Origin: Streptomyces albogriseolus
Lineage (GTDB): Bacteria; Actinomycetota; Actinomycetes; Streptomycetales; Streptomycetaceae
Assembly (NCBI GenBank): GCA_014650475.1
Contig: BMVA01000010.1
Span: 1 to 64,000, forward strand
Length of the DNA stretch: 64,000 nt
Direction: 5' to 3'
Below are positions 10,810 through 19,230 of the stretch, piece after piece. Numbering within the stretch: position 1 is the first letter of the stretch; each line of letters begins with the position of its first letter. Both the position numbers and the translations under genes were made by a program. The notes under the pieces are model-generated. The model saw nothing but the letters and a program-made list of their open reading frames with translations, made no database searches and was not told the origin of the DNA.

Positions 10810-11124
10810 TCCTTCAGTGGTGAGGTCGACGGCCCCCTCGCCGCATGTGCGTCACCGCGTCCCGGCGGTCACGCGCTTCAGAGGGCCGCCGATCGGCCGG
10901 CGGCCCGGACCAGTCCCGGGCACAGTCGCTTCACGGCTGCGCTCCGCGGCGGCGCTGCCACGGGGCGTGTGCGTAGCGGGGACAGTAGCGAGCCGGTCCG
11001 CTGAGCGGAAGGCTCCGTCCAGAATCCGGTCACCAGTTGAACAAACCGGTCACTTTTGTCCCGGTACGCACGCAGGGTGACCGCTCTCGCACGCCTCACC
11101 GTCCACAGATGACGCCCAGGCGTC
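10810..11124. promoter_or_regulatory. 315-bp gap upstream of the IclR gene with CCGGTCAC direct repeats
   Basis: No convincing gene is seen. Two exact CCGGTCAC copies (11026-11033 and 11046-11053) lie 20 bp apart, that is two helical turns, with AGTTGAACAAA between them. This spacing suits a regulator dimer pair binding one DNA face upstream of the IclR gene. There is no clear terminator after the helicase, which is transcribed into this gap. Functional assignment is inference. Confidence 0.35.
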
Positions 11125-12918
11125 TCACCGCATACGGGTGGCCCACTCCTGCACCTTGGCGATCCGCTGGCGCAGCTGTCCCGCGGTGGCCTCGGCGGAG
11201 GGCGGGCCGCCGCAGACCCGGCGCAGCTCGGTGTGGATCACGCCGTGCGGCTTGCCGCTCTGGTGGACGTAGGCGCCGACGAGCGAGTTGAGCTTCTTGC
11301 GCAGCTCCATCATCTCCTTGTGGGAGACCACGGGCCGCCGCTCGGCGGGCAGTTCGAGCAGGTCGGCCTCCTCGGCCGGCTTCTTCCTGCTGTGCGCGAT
11401 CTGCCGGGCCTGCCGCTTCTGCAGCAGCAGCTGCACCTGGTCGGGCTCCAGCAGGCCGGGGATGCCGAGGTAGTCCTGCTCCTCCTCGCTGCCGGGGTGC
11501 GCCTGCATGCCGAACTCGGCGCCGTTGTACATGACCCGGTCGAAGACGGCGTCGGACTCCAGCGCCTCGAAGGGCAGCATGTCCTGCTCGCCGGTGTCCT
11601 CGTCCTGCTGCTTGTTCGCCTCGTCCATCTCCTTCTCGGACTCGGCGTACGGGTCCTCCTCGCCCTCCTTCTTGGGCTTGTCGAGGACGTGGTCGCGCTC
11701 GCGCTCCATCTCGTTGGCGAAGGAGAGCAGGTTCGGCACGGTCGGCAGGAACACGGACGCGGTCTCGCCACGCCGCCGGGACCGTACGAAACGGCCGACG
11801 GCCTGGGCGAAGAACAGGGGTGTGGAGATGGTGGTGGCGTACACGCCGACCGCGAGGCGCGGGACGTCGACGCCCTCGGACACCATGCGGACGGCGACCA
11901 TCCAGCGGTCGTCGCTCGCGCTGAACTCGTCGATCCGATGGGACGCGCCGGCGTCGTCGGAGAGGACCAGCGTGGCCTTGTGGCCGGTGATGTCGCGGAT
12001 CAGCTTGGCGTAGGCGCGGGCGGACTCCTGGTCGGACGCGATGACCAGGGCGCCGGCGTCCGGGATGGCCTTCCTGACCTCGGTGAGCCGCTGGTCGGCG
12101 GCGCGCAGCACGGACGGCATCCACTCGCCGCGCGGGTCGAGGGCGGTGCGCCAGGCCTGGCTGATCGCGTCCTTGGTCATGGGCTCGCCCAGCCGGGCGG
12201 CGATCTCGTCGCCCGCCTTGGTGCGCCAGCGCATGTTGCCGCTGTACGACATGAAGATGACCGGCCGGACGACGCCGTCGGCGAGGGCGGAGCCGTACCC
12301 GTAGGTGTAGTCGGCCGACGACCGGCGGATCCCGTCGTCGCCCTCCTCGTACGTCACGAACGGGATGGGGTTGGTGTCCGAGCGGAACGGCGTACCGGTC
12401 AGCGCGAGGCGGCGGGTGGCCGGCTCGAACGCCTCCAGACACGCCTCGCCCCACGACTTCGAGTCGCCGGCGTGGTGGATCTCGTCCAGGATCACGAGCG
12501 TCTTGCGCTGCTCGACGCGGTTGCGGTGCAGCATGGGGCGCACGCCGACACCGGCGTACGTGACGGCGACGCCGTCGTACTCCTTGCCGAGCGGGCCCGC
12601 GCTGTACTCCGGGTCGAGCTTGATGCCTATCCGGGCGGCTGCCTCCGCCCACTGCTTCTTCAGATGCTCGGTGGGCGCGACGACGGTCACCTGCTGCACG
12701 ACGTGGTGGTGCAGCAGCCAGGACGCCAGCGTCAGCGCGAACGTGGTCTTTCCGGCGCCGGGCGTGGCGACCGCGAGGAAGTCACGGGGCTGGGCCTGGA
12801 TGTACTTGTCCATCGCCCCCTGCTGCCAGGCGCGCAGCTTGCCGGCCGTGCCCCAGGGGGCACGGCCGGGGAAGGCCGGGGACAGGTGGTGCGAGGCGGT
12901 GCCGGCGGTGGTAGTCAC
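11125..12918 (-). CDS. DEAD/DEAH-box superfamily II helicase
   Basis: 597 residues from GTG 12918, preceded by GGAGAT; the 26 upstream codons are discounted. Motif I is ATPGAGKTTFA, motif II is the DEIH box (VILDEIHHAG), motif III is LTGTPF, and motif VI is the arginine-finger region QAVGRFVRSRRRGE. An Asp/Glu/Lys-rich insertion follows the helicase core, and the C-terminal 150 residues are probably a helical nucleic-acid-binding tail. It is an ATP-dependent DNA or RNA translocase in the broad UvsW/XPB-like group. The protein is highly conserved in streptomycetes but, as far as I know, uncharacterised. It follows the Doc toxin gene on the same strand. Confidence 0.9.
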   Translation of the reverse strand: MTTTAGTASHHLSPAFPGRAPWGTAGKLRAWQQGAMDKYIQAQPRDFLAVATPGAGKTTFALTLASWLLHHHVVQQVTVVAPTEHLKKQWAEAAARIGIKLDPEYSAGPLGKEYDGVAVTYAGVGVRPMLHRNRVEQRKTLVILDEIHHAGDSKSWGEACLEAFEPATRRLALTGTPFRSDTNPIPFVTYEEGDDGIRRSSADYTYGYGSALADGVVRPVIFMSYSGNMRWRTKAGDEIAARLGEPMTKDAISQAWRTALDPRGEWMPSVLRAADQRLTEVRKAIPDAGALVIASDQESARAYAKLIRDITGHKATLVLSDDAGASHRIDEFSASDDRWMVAVRMVSEGVDVPRLAVGVYATTISTPLFFAQAVGRFVRSRRRGETASVFLPTVPNLLSFANEMERERDHVLDKPKKEGEEDPYAESEKEMDEANKQQDEDTGEQDMLPFEALESDAVFDRVMYNGAEFGMQAHPGSEEEQDYLGIPGLLEPDQVQLLLQKRQARQIAHSRKKPAEEADLLELPAERRPVVSHKEMMELRKKLNSLVGAYVHQSGKPHGVIHTELRRVCGGPPSAEATAGQLRQRIAKVQEWATRMR

Positions 12919-13010
12919 GATCTCCGAGGGGTGGGTCGGTCGGCGCATCTGGGTGAGACAACCGGGCCACCCTACCGATGCGGCGGTGACGCACATGCCG
13001 CTACACGGCC

Positions 13011-13030
13011 GTCCCGCCCGAGGGTGGGAC
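13011..13030 (-). terminator. Short imperfect hairpin after the toxin gene
   Basis: GTCCCgCCC / GGGtGGGAC arms with a minimal loop lie 6 bp beyond the Doc stop, between the toxin-antitoxin pair and the helicase. The stem is weak with one mismatch and no T-tract, so terminator function is only possible. Confidence 0.3.
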
Positions 13031-13035
13031 CCACG

Positions 13036-13410
13036 TCACAACTGCCTCAGCCGCCGAGCGATTTCCCCCACATCACTCTCCGCCCCGGATGCCACGTCGA
13101 CGACCAGCGTGTACGCCGTGTCCTGGTCCACGCCCGCGAGGTCGGCCCCGTTCACCGCGAGGAAGGTGGCGGTGGCCAGCCAGGCGGTGCGTTTGTTGCC
13201 GTCGACGAACGGGTGGTTCGTCGCGAGGGCGTGGAGGAGCGCCGCGGCCTGCTCGTGCGGATCCTCGTACGCCGCGGTGCCGAACATCCGGGCGCGGGGG
13301 CGGTGCACGGCCGAGGCCAACAGCCCCGGCGCCCGGGTCTCGGGCGGCTGCCCGCCGAAGGCGACCTCGGCGATGGCCGTGACCTCGTCGACGGTGAGGT
13401 GCCGGGTCAT
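13036..13410 (-). CDS. doc: Doc-type Fic toxin of a toxin-antitoxin pair
   Basis: 124 residues, the usual length for Doc. The Fic-fold catalytic motif is complete: H66-P-F-V-D70-G-N72-K73-R74 (HPFVDGNKRTAW). In phage P1 Doc this motif phosphorylates EF-Tu and arrests translation. The phosphate-binding loop is the Doc variant GNKR rather than the AMPylator form GNGR, so kinase activity is expected from family knowledge. It is translated from an ATG that overlaps the antitoxin stop by 4 nt (ATGA), the normal antitoxin-first layout. All key residues are present, so the toxin looks active. Confidence 0.92.
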   Translation of the reverse strand: MTRHLTVDEVTAIAEVAFGGQPPETRAPGLLASAVHRPRARMFGTAAYEDPHEQAAALLHALATNHPFVDGNKRTAWLATATFLAVNGADLAGVDQDTAYTLVVDVASGAESDVGEIARRLRQL

Positions 13411-13607
13411 TCGCCGAGCCTCCTCAGCAACTCGGCGTGCTCCCGCGCGATCCGCTCGGCGACGGCACGCACCAGCGTGCCCTCCTCGTGCAGGTGGCGG
13501 CGCAGCGCTTCCCGCGCGACCTCCTCCGGGGCGCGGTCCTGCGCGTCCGCGAGGTCGTGGAGAGCTTGGTGCACGTCGGGGTCGAGGCGGAGAACCAGTT
13601 CGGACAT
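13407..13607 (-). CDS. Ribbon-helix-helix antitoxin partner of Doc
   Basis: 66 residues, starting at ATG 13607. The N-terminus ELVLRLDPDVHQALHDLADAQDRAPEEVAREALRRHL reads as a beta strand plus two helices, that is a ribbon-helix-helix DNA-binding fold. The short charged C-terminal helix would mask the toxin. This is not the Phd fold of the classical P1 system but the RHS-fold antitoxin common with actinobacterial Doc toxins. It presumably represses its own operon and neutralises the toxin. Confidence 0.85.
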   Translation of the reverse strand: MSELVLRLDPDVHQALHDLADAQDRAPEEVAREALRRHLHEEGTLVRAVAERIAREHAELLRRLGE

Positions 13608-13655
13608 GGCGGGAGACTACTGTCGGCGATCACCCGACGACGACCGGTTTACGGA

Positions 13656-15107
13656 TCACCGCTCCCGGAGGCGGGTGGCTATCCAGACACCCACCAGCGC
13701 CACCGCCGCCATCGGCAGGAACACCGCCGCGAAGGCGGCCGGGTGGGAGCCGGACGCCTCCGTCGCCGCGTGGCTGACGGTGCCGCCGCCGAGGGCGGCG
13801 AAAGCCGCGCCGCCGATCGCCAGCAGGAGGACGTTGGAGAGGCCGTCGGAGATCTGGAGGGCGGCGGAGTTGGTGCCGGCCTCCTCGGGGGCGGAGAGGT
13901 GGAGCAGCAGCACGCTGGTGGAGGAGATCACCAGGCCCATGCCGAAGCAGCCGAACGCCCACGCGACCGCCAGCGTCCAGGCGGGCACGGCGTGGATCAG
14001 CACGCTCGGCGCGGCCGCGATGGCGAACGCGACCAGCAGCATCCCGGCGGTCATCAGCCGCTCCCGGTGCTGCTCCAGGCGGGGCCGGGACTGCACCCAG
14101 GAGCCCAGCGCCCAGGTGGCGCCGCCCGCCGCGAGGGAGAAGCCGGCCAGCGTCGGGCTGAGCCCCCGCTGGGTGACCAGCATCAGCGGGACGAAGGACT
14201 CCGCCGCGATGAAGGAGCCGGCGGCGACACCGCGCAGCAGCACCACCGACGGCAGACCGCGGGCCGCCCGCCAGGTGCCGGGCGGGAGCAGGCCGAGGAC
14301 CGCGGGGACCAGCAGGGCCACGCCCAGCGCGCCCGGCAGCAGGGACAGCAGGCGCAGGTCCTGGGCGGCGTACTGGAGCAGGCCCGCGCCGAAGGAGATC
14401 GCGAACGCCAGCCGGATGCGGCGGCGGTCGAAGGACGCCGGGGCCTCGGCGTCCCCGACCGGGCCGGCCGCGAGACGCCGGATCTGGGGCAGGGCGAGCG
14501 CCATCGGGAGCACCACGATCACGGGTATGCCGAGGAACACCCAGCGCCAGCCGAGGTGCTCGGTCACCGCGCCGGAGGCGAGCGGACCGACGATGGACGG
14601 GACGACCCACGCGGCCGCGAACGCCGCCATGATCGCCGGGCGCAGCCGCTCCGGATAGGCGCGGCCGACGACGACGTACAGGGCGACGATCACCAGGCCG
14701 CCGCCGAGGCCCTGCACCGCCCGCCCCAGGATGAACAGCCACATCGCGCCCGCCGTGCCGCCGATCAGCAGCCCGGCCGCGAAGGAGGCGATGCCCCAGG
14801 TCAGCGGGGCGAGCGGGCCGCGCCGGTCGGACCACTGGCCGGACAGCACCATGCCGAACAGGCTGGTGGTGAAGTACCCGGAGAACGCGAACGCGTACAG
14901 CGGGACGCCGTTCAGCTCGCGGGCCGCGACGGGCATGGCCGTGCCCACCGCGGTCGCCTCGAAAGCGATCAGCAGCACCACGGAGACGACCCCGATGCTC
15001 AGCGCGCGGTACCGGCTGCTGAGGACGGTGTCGTCGGGGACGACGGCCGGGGCGGGCGCGCCGGCGGGCTCGGCGACACCCGTGTCGCGGGGGTTCGGGG
15101 CGGTCAT
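13656..15107 (-). CDS. MFS transporter, 14-TM drug-exporter type
   Basis: 483 residues from ATG 15107. About 13-14 membrane spans are visible, with the motif-A-like loop SGQWSDRRGPLAPL after span two and motif C-like Gly/Pro sequence in SIVGPLASGAVTEHLGWRWVF. It belongs to the proton-coupled EmrB/QacA-like export families; the substrate is unknown. The gene is flanked by the toxin-antitoxin pair (48 bp from its stop) and by the tRNA-Cys on the other strand. No regulator gene is adjacent. Confidence 0.88.
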   Translation of the reverse strand: MTAPNPRDTGVAEPAGAPAPAVVPDDTVLSSRYRALSIGVVSVVLLIAFEATAVGTAMPVAARELNGVPLYAFAFSGYFTTSLFGMVLSGQWSDRRGPLAPLTWGIASFAAGLLIGGTAGAMWLFILGRAVQGLGGGLVIVALYVVVGRAYPERLRPAIMAAFAAAWVVPSIVGPLASGAVTEHLGWRWVFLGIPVIVVLPMALALPQIRRLAAGPVGDAEAPASFDRRRIRLAFAISFGAGLLQYAAQDLRLLSLLPGALGVALLVPAVLGLLPPGTWRAARGLPSVVLLRGVAAGSFIAAESFVPLMLVTQRGLSPTLAGFSLAAGGATWALGSWVQSRPRLEQHRERLMTAGMLLVAFAIAAAPSVLIHAVPAWTLAVAWAFGCFGMGLVISSTSVLLLHLSAPEEAGTNSAALQISDGLSNVLLLAIGGAAFAALGGGTVSHAATEASGSHPAAFAAVFLPMAAVALVGVWIATRLRER

Positions 15108-15245
15108 GCCCGCCAGCGTAAGGGCCACGACCGTGTTTGACCCCTGTCGGGGGTCGGGTCCGGCACCGGGACCTTGGTCGTAGGACCGGCGCCTCCCCTT
15201 TGTGAACGGGGCATGGCAGTCACGTTGCACGCCACGGAGTTCCCT

Positions 15246-15274
15246 TGAGCCCCGCGAACCCACTCCGTACGGTC
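15246..15274 (+). promoter_or_regulatory. Candidate sigma-70-type promoter for tRNA-Cys
   Basis: TTGAGC at 15246-15251 and TACGGT at 15269-15274 are separated by exactly 17 bp, a good match to the streptomycete housekeeping (HrdB) promoter. Transcription would begin near 15281, about 50 nt before the mature tRNA. Confidence 0.45.
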
Positions 15275-15329
15275 GACGTACCGGTTCGGGACGGTGAGGC
15301 GCCGCACGGCACCTCTCCCCCACCGACAC

Positions 15330-15401
15330 GGCCGTGTGCCCGAGTGGTTCAGGGACTCGCCTGCAAAGCGAGTTACGCGGGTTCGATTCCCGCCACGGCC
15401 T
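15330..15401 (+). tRNA. tRNA-Cys (anticodon GCA)
   Basis: The 72-nt cloverleaf folds by eye. The acceptor stem is GGCCGTG / CACGGCC, the D arm is CCC/GGG, and the anticodon stem CTCGC / GCGAG encloses the loop CTGCAAA with anticodon GCA. The T arm is GCGGG-TTCGATT-CCCGC. The discriminator base is U, as expected for cysteine tRNA. CCA is not encoded. It stands alone here, between an MFS gene on the opposite strand and a SUKH protein, with a strong hairpin 4 nt downstream. Confidence 0.95.
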
Positions 15402-15404
15402 CGG

Positions 15405-15439
15405 CGAAGGGCGGGGCGCTTCAGGCGCTCCGCCCTTCG
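15405..15439. terminator. Strong hairpin after tRNA-Cys and the SUKH gene
   Basis: The arms CGAAGGGCGG / CCGCCCTTCG continue inward as GCGC/GCGC around a TTCAG loop. The hairpin begins 4 nt after the tRNA end and lies 82 nt past the stop of the convergent SUKH gene, so it can terminate both. No T-tract is present. Confidence 0.7.
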
Positions 15440-15520
15440 ACGCGCGCGGCGGTACGACTCACCCGCCGCGCTCCGGTGACACCGTGTCGAAGTGGCCCGC
15501 CCTCGTCGGGGCGACCCGCC

Positions 15521-16696
15521 TCAGAGCACCCCGCCCGCCTCGTCCTGGAAGAGCCGCGTCCAGTAGTGCCAGTCCGTGTCCGGGGTCGTGCCCGTGGGGT
15601 CGACCGAGGCGAGGACCTGGATCATCGTCAGGGCGAGCTGGTCGTAGGCGTCGCTGGTGAGGGCGTGGCCGGAGGCCTCGTCGAGGGAGCGCTCGCGGTG
15701 CAGGAGCCACAGCGTGAACGCCAGGGTGGAGATGTCCGTGTTCAGCGGGCGGAGCGCCCCGTCCCCCTCGCTCCAGCTGAGCACCGCCCCCGTCGCCCCG
15801 TCGACGACCAGGCTGTGGTCGTCGATCAGGTGCCCGACGCGTATCAGGCGGTCGGCGTGGGCGGGGAGGAGCGCCGGCGGGAAGCCGCCGCCGCAGTCGT
15901 CGGCCGCGTACTCCGTGAGCGTGCGCAGCGGCTGGTCGGTGTCCAGGGAGAACAGGAAGCCGTCCTCGGGCAGGCCCGTCTCGCGCAGGAAGCGGCGGGT
16001 CGGCTCGTGCGTGAGCGTCGCGGGGAAGTCGACGTCCTCGAAGCGGACCACGCCGCCCCGGCCGAACTCCTCGTCCAGCAGGCGCAGGGGCAGGTCCAGG
16101 GCGAGGCCGGAGGCCGTGCCGGGGCCCGCGACCAGGGCGAGGGGGCGGATCAGCGCCGCCATCCGCCAGAACGGCGCCGGCTCGCCGTCCACGCCCTCCT
16201 CGAACACCGCGAGCAGCTGCCGAGAGGCCTCCGCGACCGCCTTGGTGCCGTACCGCCCGGCGTAGGCGGCGAACTGGCCGCGCAGTCCCGCCAGTTCGTC
16301 CGTGGCCGCGGCGAAGCGGACCAGGGTGGGCAGGGACGGGGCGAGCGGACGGCAGTCCATGAGGTCGGGCCGGTCGTGGACGTACGCGCTGGAGACCTCG
16401 CCGGTCGCGCCGTCGAGCAGCACCGCCTCCGGCTCCAGGCCGGCCGGGGCGGCGAACGCGCCGATGACGAGCTGGTCGCGCAGCGCGGGCGGCAGCCGGT
16501 CGGCGGCGCCCGTCGCCTCGGCGACCGTGTGCGGCCCGCCGGGGCGGGCCGGCTCCGTGAAACGGAACAGGCCGGTGTCGCACGGCAGTCCGGGTCCGGT
16601 CAGCCAGCTGCGCGTCGACGCGTGCGTGACCTGGGGACCGAGGTCGTCCTCGGTGAGTGTGATCGCCCTCGCGACAACGGTGTCGGTCGTGCTCAT
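15521..16696 (-). CDS. Protein with two SUKH-4-like domains
   Basis: 391 residues from ATG 16696, with GGGGGAAT upstream. Two halves align with each other: LTGPGLPCDTGLFRFTEP near residues 35-55 and LRETGLPEDGFLFSLDTD near 240-260. Each then carries a LVIGAF... or LIRVGHLIDDHSLVVDGATGAVLSW stretch typical of the SUKH (SMI1/KNR4) superfamily. SUKH proteins are commonly immunity proteins against secreted nuclease toxins, but stand-alone copies are abundant in Streptomyces with unknown roles. No toxin gene is adjacent, so this may be an orphan immunity gene or a domesticated regulator. There is no signal peptide or membrane span. Confidence 0.75.
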   Translation of the reverse strand: MSTTDTVVARAITLTEDDLGPQVTHASTRSWLTGPGLPCDTGLFRFTEPARPGGPHTVAEATGAADRLPPALRDQLVIGAFAAPAGLEPEAVLLDGATGEVSSAYVHDRPDLMDCRPLAPSLPTLVRFAAATDELAGLRGQFAAYAGRYGTKAVAEASRQLLAVFEEGVDGEPAPFWRMAALIRPLALVAGPGTASGLALDLPLRLLDEEFGRGGVVRFEDVDFPATLTHEPTRRFLRETGLPEDGFLFSLDTDQPLRTLTEYAADDCGGGFPPALLPAHADRLIRVGHLIDDHSLVVDGATGAVLSWSEGDGALRPLNTDISTLAFTLWLLHRERSLDEASGHALTSDAYDQLALTMIQVLASVDPTGTTPDTDWHYWTRLFQDEAGGVL

Positions 16697-16836
16697 GATT
16701 CCCCCGCGATACGTGTGCTCGGTCCCGGGCCCGCGAACGTCCCGCCCCGGGCAGGACGCCCCGCGCCCTGCCGGACACACGGCCGTCCCCCACTGCTCCG
16801 AAGAGTACGCGGCGCCACTGACAACGCCTCAGGACC

Positions 16837-16861
16837 GACAGGGCGCGACCGGCGCCCTGTC
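16837..16861 (-). terminator. Terminator of the xanthine-dehydrogenase-type operon
   Basis: Perfect 10-bp arms (GACAGGGCGC / GCGCCCTGTC) around GACCG lie 63 nt past the stop of the molybdopterin subunit gene. The hairpin also sits between that gene and the start of the SUKH gene downstream. Confidence 0.6.
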
Positions 16862-16923
16862 CTTCAAGACGCCCGGGAGGCCCCTCGCGTTGCCCGGATG
16901 CGGCGATCGCCCCGGAAATCGGC

Positions 16924-19230
16924 TCAGTTACCGGTGACCACGGCGGCCTGCGGGCGGATCGGCAGCCGGTTCACCGGCCGGCCGGTGGCGGCGCGCACGG
17001 CCGAGGCGATCGCGGCCGGCGAGGTCACCACCGGCACCGCGCTGACCGCCTTCGCGCCGAACGGCGCGACCACGTCCCGCTCCTCCACCAGCTTCACGAT
17101 CCGGATGTCGGGCGCGTCCAGCGCCGTCGGCAGGGCGTACCCGGTGAGGTCGGGGTGGCGGATCAGACCGCGCGGGGTGCGCAGGTTCTCCGTGAGCGCG
17201 GCGCCCAGGCCCTGGGTCACGCCCGCCTCGATCCGCGCGGCGAGCTGCGCCGGGTTGAGCACCCGGCCCACGTCCTGCGCGACGGCCAGCTCCACCACCC
17301 GGACCGAGCCCAGCTCGATGTCGACGTCCACCACCGCCCGGATCGCGCAGAAGGAGATGCCGACGAAGGCGTCGCCCTGCCCCGCGTCGTCCAGCGGCTC
17401 GGTGGGGTGCGGCCGGCACTGCGCGGTCGCCCACAGCTCCTTGCCGTCCATCGCCTCGGTGACGGTCGTGGACAGCACCCCGTCGTACGAGGTGATCTTG
17501 CCGTCGGTGATCTGCAGCAGCTCGGTGGACATGCCGAACTTGTGCGCCAGCGGCTGAAGGAGCTGGGTGCGGACCATCTTGGCCGCGCGCTCCACCGCCC
17601 CGCCCGACACCCAGGTGTGGCGGCCGCGGCAGCCCGCCCCGGCCGGGGGCTGGTCGGTGTCGACGGGCACCACGTGCACCTCGTCGATGCCGAGAGTCTC
17701 CTGCACGATCTGCCGGGCCAGCGTGGAGAAGCCCTGCCCGGTCTCGACGGCCGCGCACAACACGGTCGCCACGCCGTTCTGCACGCGCACGGTGGCCGTG
17801 GACACCTCGTCGGCGCCCTCCGCGCCCAGCATGTGCACCATGCCCAGGCCGTAGCCCACGCCCCGGCGCACCGCGGCCGGCTCGCCCGCGCCCTCGGGTC
17901 CTCCGGGCAGCAGCCACTCGTCCTCGGGGGTGTCCTTGGGCAGCGGGGGCAGCGGGAAGTCCCGTACGGCCTCCAGCAGTTCGGCGACGGGGGCGGGGCA
18001 GGTGACGGTCTGGCCGGTGGGCAGCACGTCGCCGGTGGCCATCACGTTGCGCAGGCGCACCTCGGCCGGGTCCAGGCCGAGCTTCTTGGCGAGCTTGTCC
18101 ATCTGCGCCTCGTACGCGGCGCAGACCTGCATCGCGCCCTCGCCGCGCACATGGCCGGAGGGCGGGTTGTTGGTGCGCACCGCCCAGCCCTCGATGAAGG
18201 CGTTGGGCACGACGTACGGGCCGCACGCGAAGGCGACGGCCGCGGCCAGGGCGTCGGAGGAGGTGCCGGCGTAGGCGCCCGCGTCGAGCAGGATCTGCGC
18301 CTCGACCTTGACCAGCTTGCCCTCGGCGTCGGCGTGGTGGCGGTAGCGCAGCAGGGTGGGGTGGCGGTGGGTGTGGCCGAGGAAGGACTCCTCGCGCGTG
18401 GCGGCGAGCTTCACCGGGCAGCCGGTCTTCAGCGCGAGCAGCCCGAGGGGCAGCTGGAAGCTCTGGTCCTCGCGGTCGGCGGTGGCGCCGGGCACCCCGG
18501 TGACGACGATCTTGACCTGGTCCTGCTGGAGGCCGAACGCGGCGGCGGCGGTGTCCCGGTCGCCGTGCGGGTCGGTGGACGCCAGGTACAGCTCGACCCC
18601 GCCGTCCGGGCGGGGCACGGCCAGCCCGGCCTCGGCCCCTATGGGGGCGGGGTCCTGGCGGCCGATGCGGTACAGCCCCTCGACGACGACCTCGCCGACC
18701 GCCTCCGCGTCGCCGTGGCGCAGCGGGATGTGCCGGATCAGGTTGCCGTCGGGGTGCAGCGGTTCGGCCTCGAAGGCCTGCTCGGGGTCGGTCACCGGGT
18801 CGAGCACCTCGTACTCGACGATGACCGCGGCGGCGGCCATGCGCGCGGTGTCCGGGTGGTCGGCGGCGACGGCGGCCAGCGGCTCGCCGTGGTGGCGTAC
18901 GATCTCGGAGGCGAAGACCGGGCGGTCGGCCTTGCCGCGGCCGGGCACCGGGGTGCCGGGGACGTCCTCGTGGGTGACGACCGCGCGGACGCCGGGCATC
19001 TCGCGCGCGTGCGTGGTGTCGATCGACGTGATGCGCGCGTGGGGGTGCGGCGAGCGCAGCACGGCGGCCCACAGCAGGCCCTCGGCCCACAGGTCGGCGG
19101 CGTAGGGGAAGGTGCCCTCGGTCTTGGCGCGCGCGTCGGCGGCCGGGAGGGAGACGCCGAGTCCGCGCGGGGCGGCCTCCTCCTCGGGGGCCGCCTCGGC
19201 GGTCTGCACGGTGGCTGCCTCGTTGCTCAC
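16924..19230 (-). CDS. Xanthine dehydrogenase family, molybdopterin-binding large subunit
   Basis: 768 residues from GTG 19230, which overlaps the preceding stop as GTGA. It has the aldehyde oxidase/xanthine dehydrogenase alpha-beta-hammerhead domain (about residues 15-125) followed by two Mo-pterin domains. Recognisable segments include GLQQDQVKIVVTGVPGA, GHVRGEGAMQ, the VSGGAVERAA loop, and the C-terminal acid-containing VEERDVVAPFGAKAVS, where the catalytic Glu usually sits in GxxE. Here the last position reads GAK, so the base is not obvious by eye. It hydroxylates a purine or other heteroaromatic or aldehyde substrate using water, with electrons passing to the FeS and FAD subunits encoded upstream. 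Confidence 0.92.
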   Translation of the reverse strand: MSNEAATVQTAEAAPEEEAAPRGLGVSLPAADARAKTEGTFPYAADLWAEGLLWAAVLRSPHPHARITSIDTTHAREMPGVRAVVTHEDVPGTPVPGRGKADRPVFASEIVRHHGEPLAAVAADHPDTARMAAAAVIVEYEVLDPVTDPEQAFEAEPLHPDGNLIRHIPLRHGDAEAVGEVVVEGLYRIGRQDPAPIGAEAGLAVPRPDGGVELYLASTDPHGDRDTAAAAFGLQQDQVKIVVTGVPGATADREDQSFQLPLGLLALKTGCPVKLAATREESFLGHTHRHPTLLRYRHHADAEGKLVKVEAQILLDAGAYAGTSSDALAAAVAFACGPYVVPNAFIEGWAVRTNNPPSGHVRGEGAMQVCAAYEAQMDKLAKKLGLDPAEVRLRNVMATGDVLPTGQTVTCPAPVAELLEAVRDFPLPPLPKDTPEDEWLLPGGPEGAGEPAAVRRGVGYGLGMVHMLGAEGADEVSTATVRVQNGVATVLCAAVETGQGFSTLARQIVQETLGIDEVHVVPVDTDQPPAGAGCRGRHTWVSGGAVERAAKMVRTQLLQPLAHKFGMSTELLQITDGKITSYDGVLSTTVTEAMDGKELWATAQCRPHPTEPLDDAGQGDAFVGISFCAIRAVVDVDIELGSVRVVELAVAQDVGRVLNPAQLAARIEAGVTQGLGAALTENLRTPRGLIRHPDLTGYALPTALDAPDIRIVKLVEERDVVAPFGAKAVSAVPVVTSPAAIASAVRAATGRPVNRLPIRPQAAVVTGN

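Noticed and set aside
11233-14658. 1141-codon plus-strand open frame
   Set aside because: Spans the helicase, toxin-antitoxin and MFS genes in antisense; no domain or plausible start.
15330-15401. tRNA-Cys as an integration attachment site
   Set aside because: No integrase gene and no second copy of the tRNA 3' end seen nearby.
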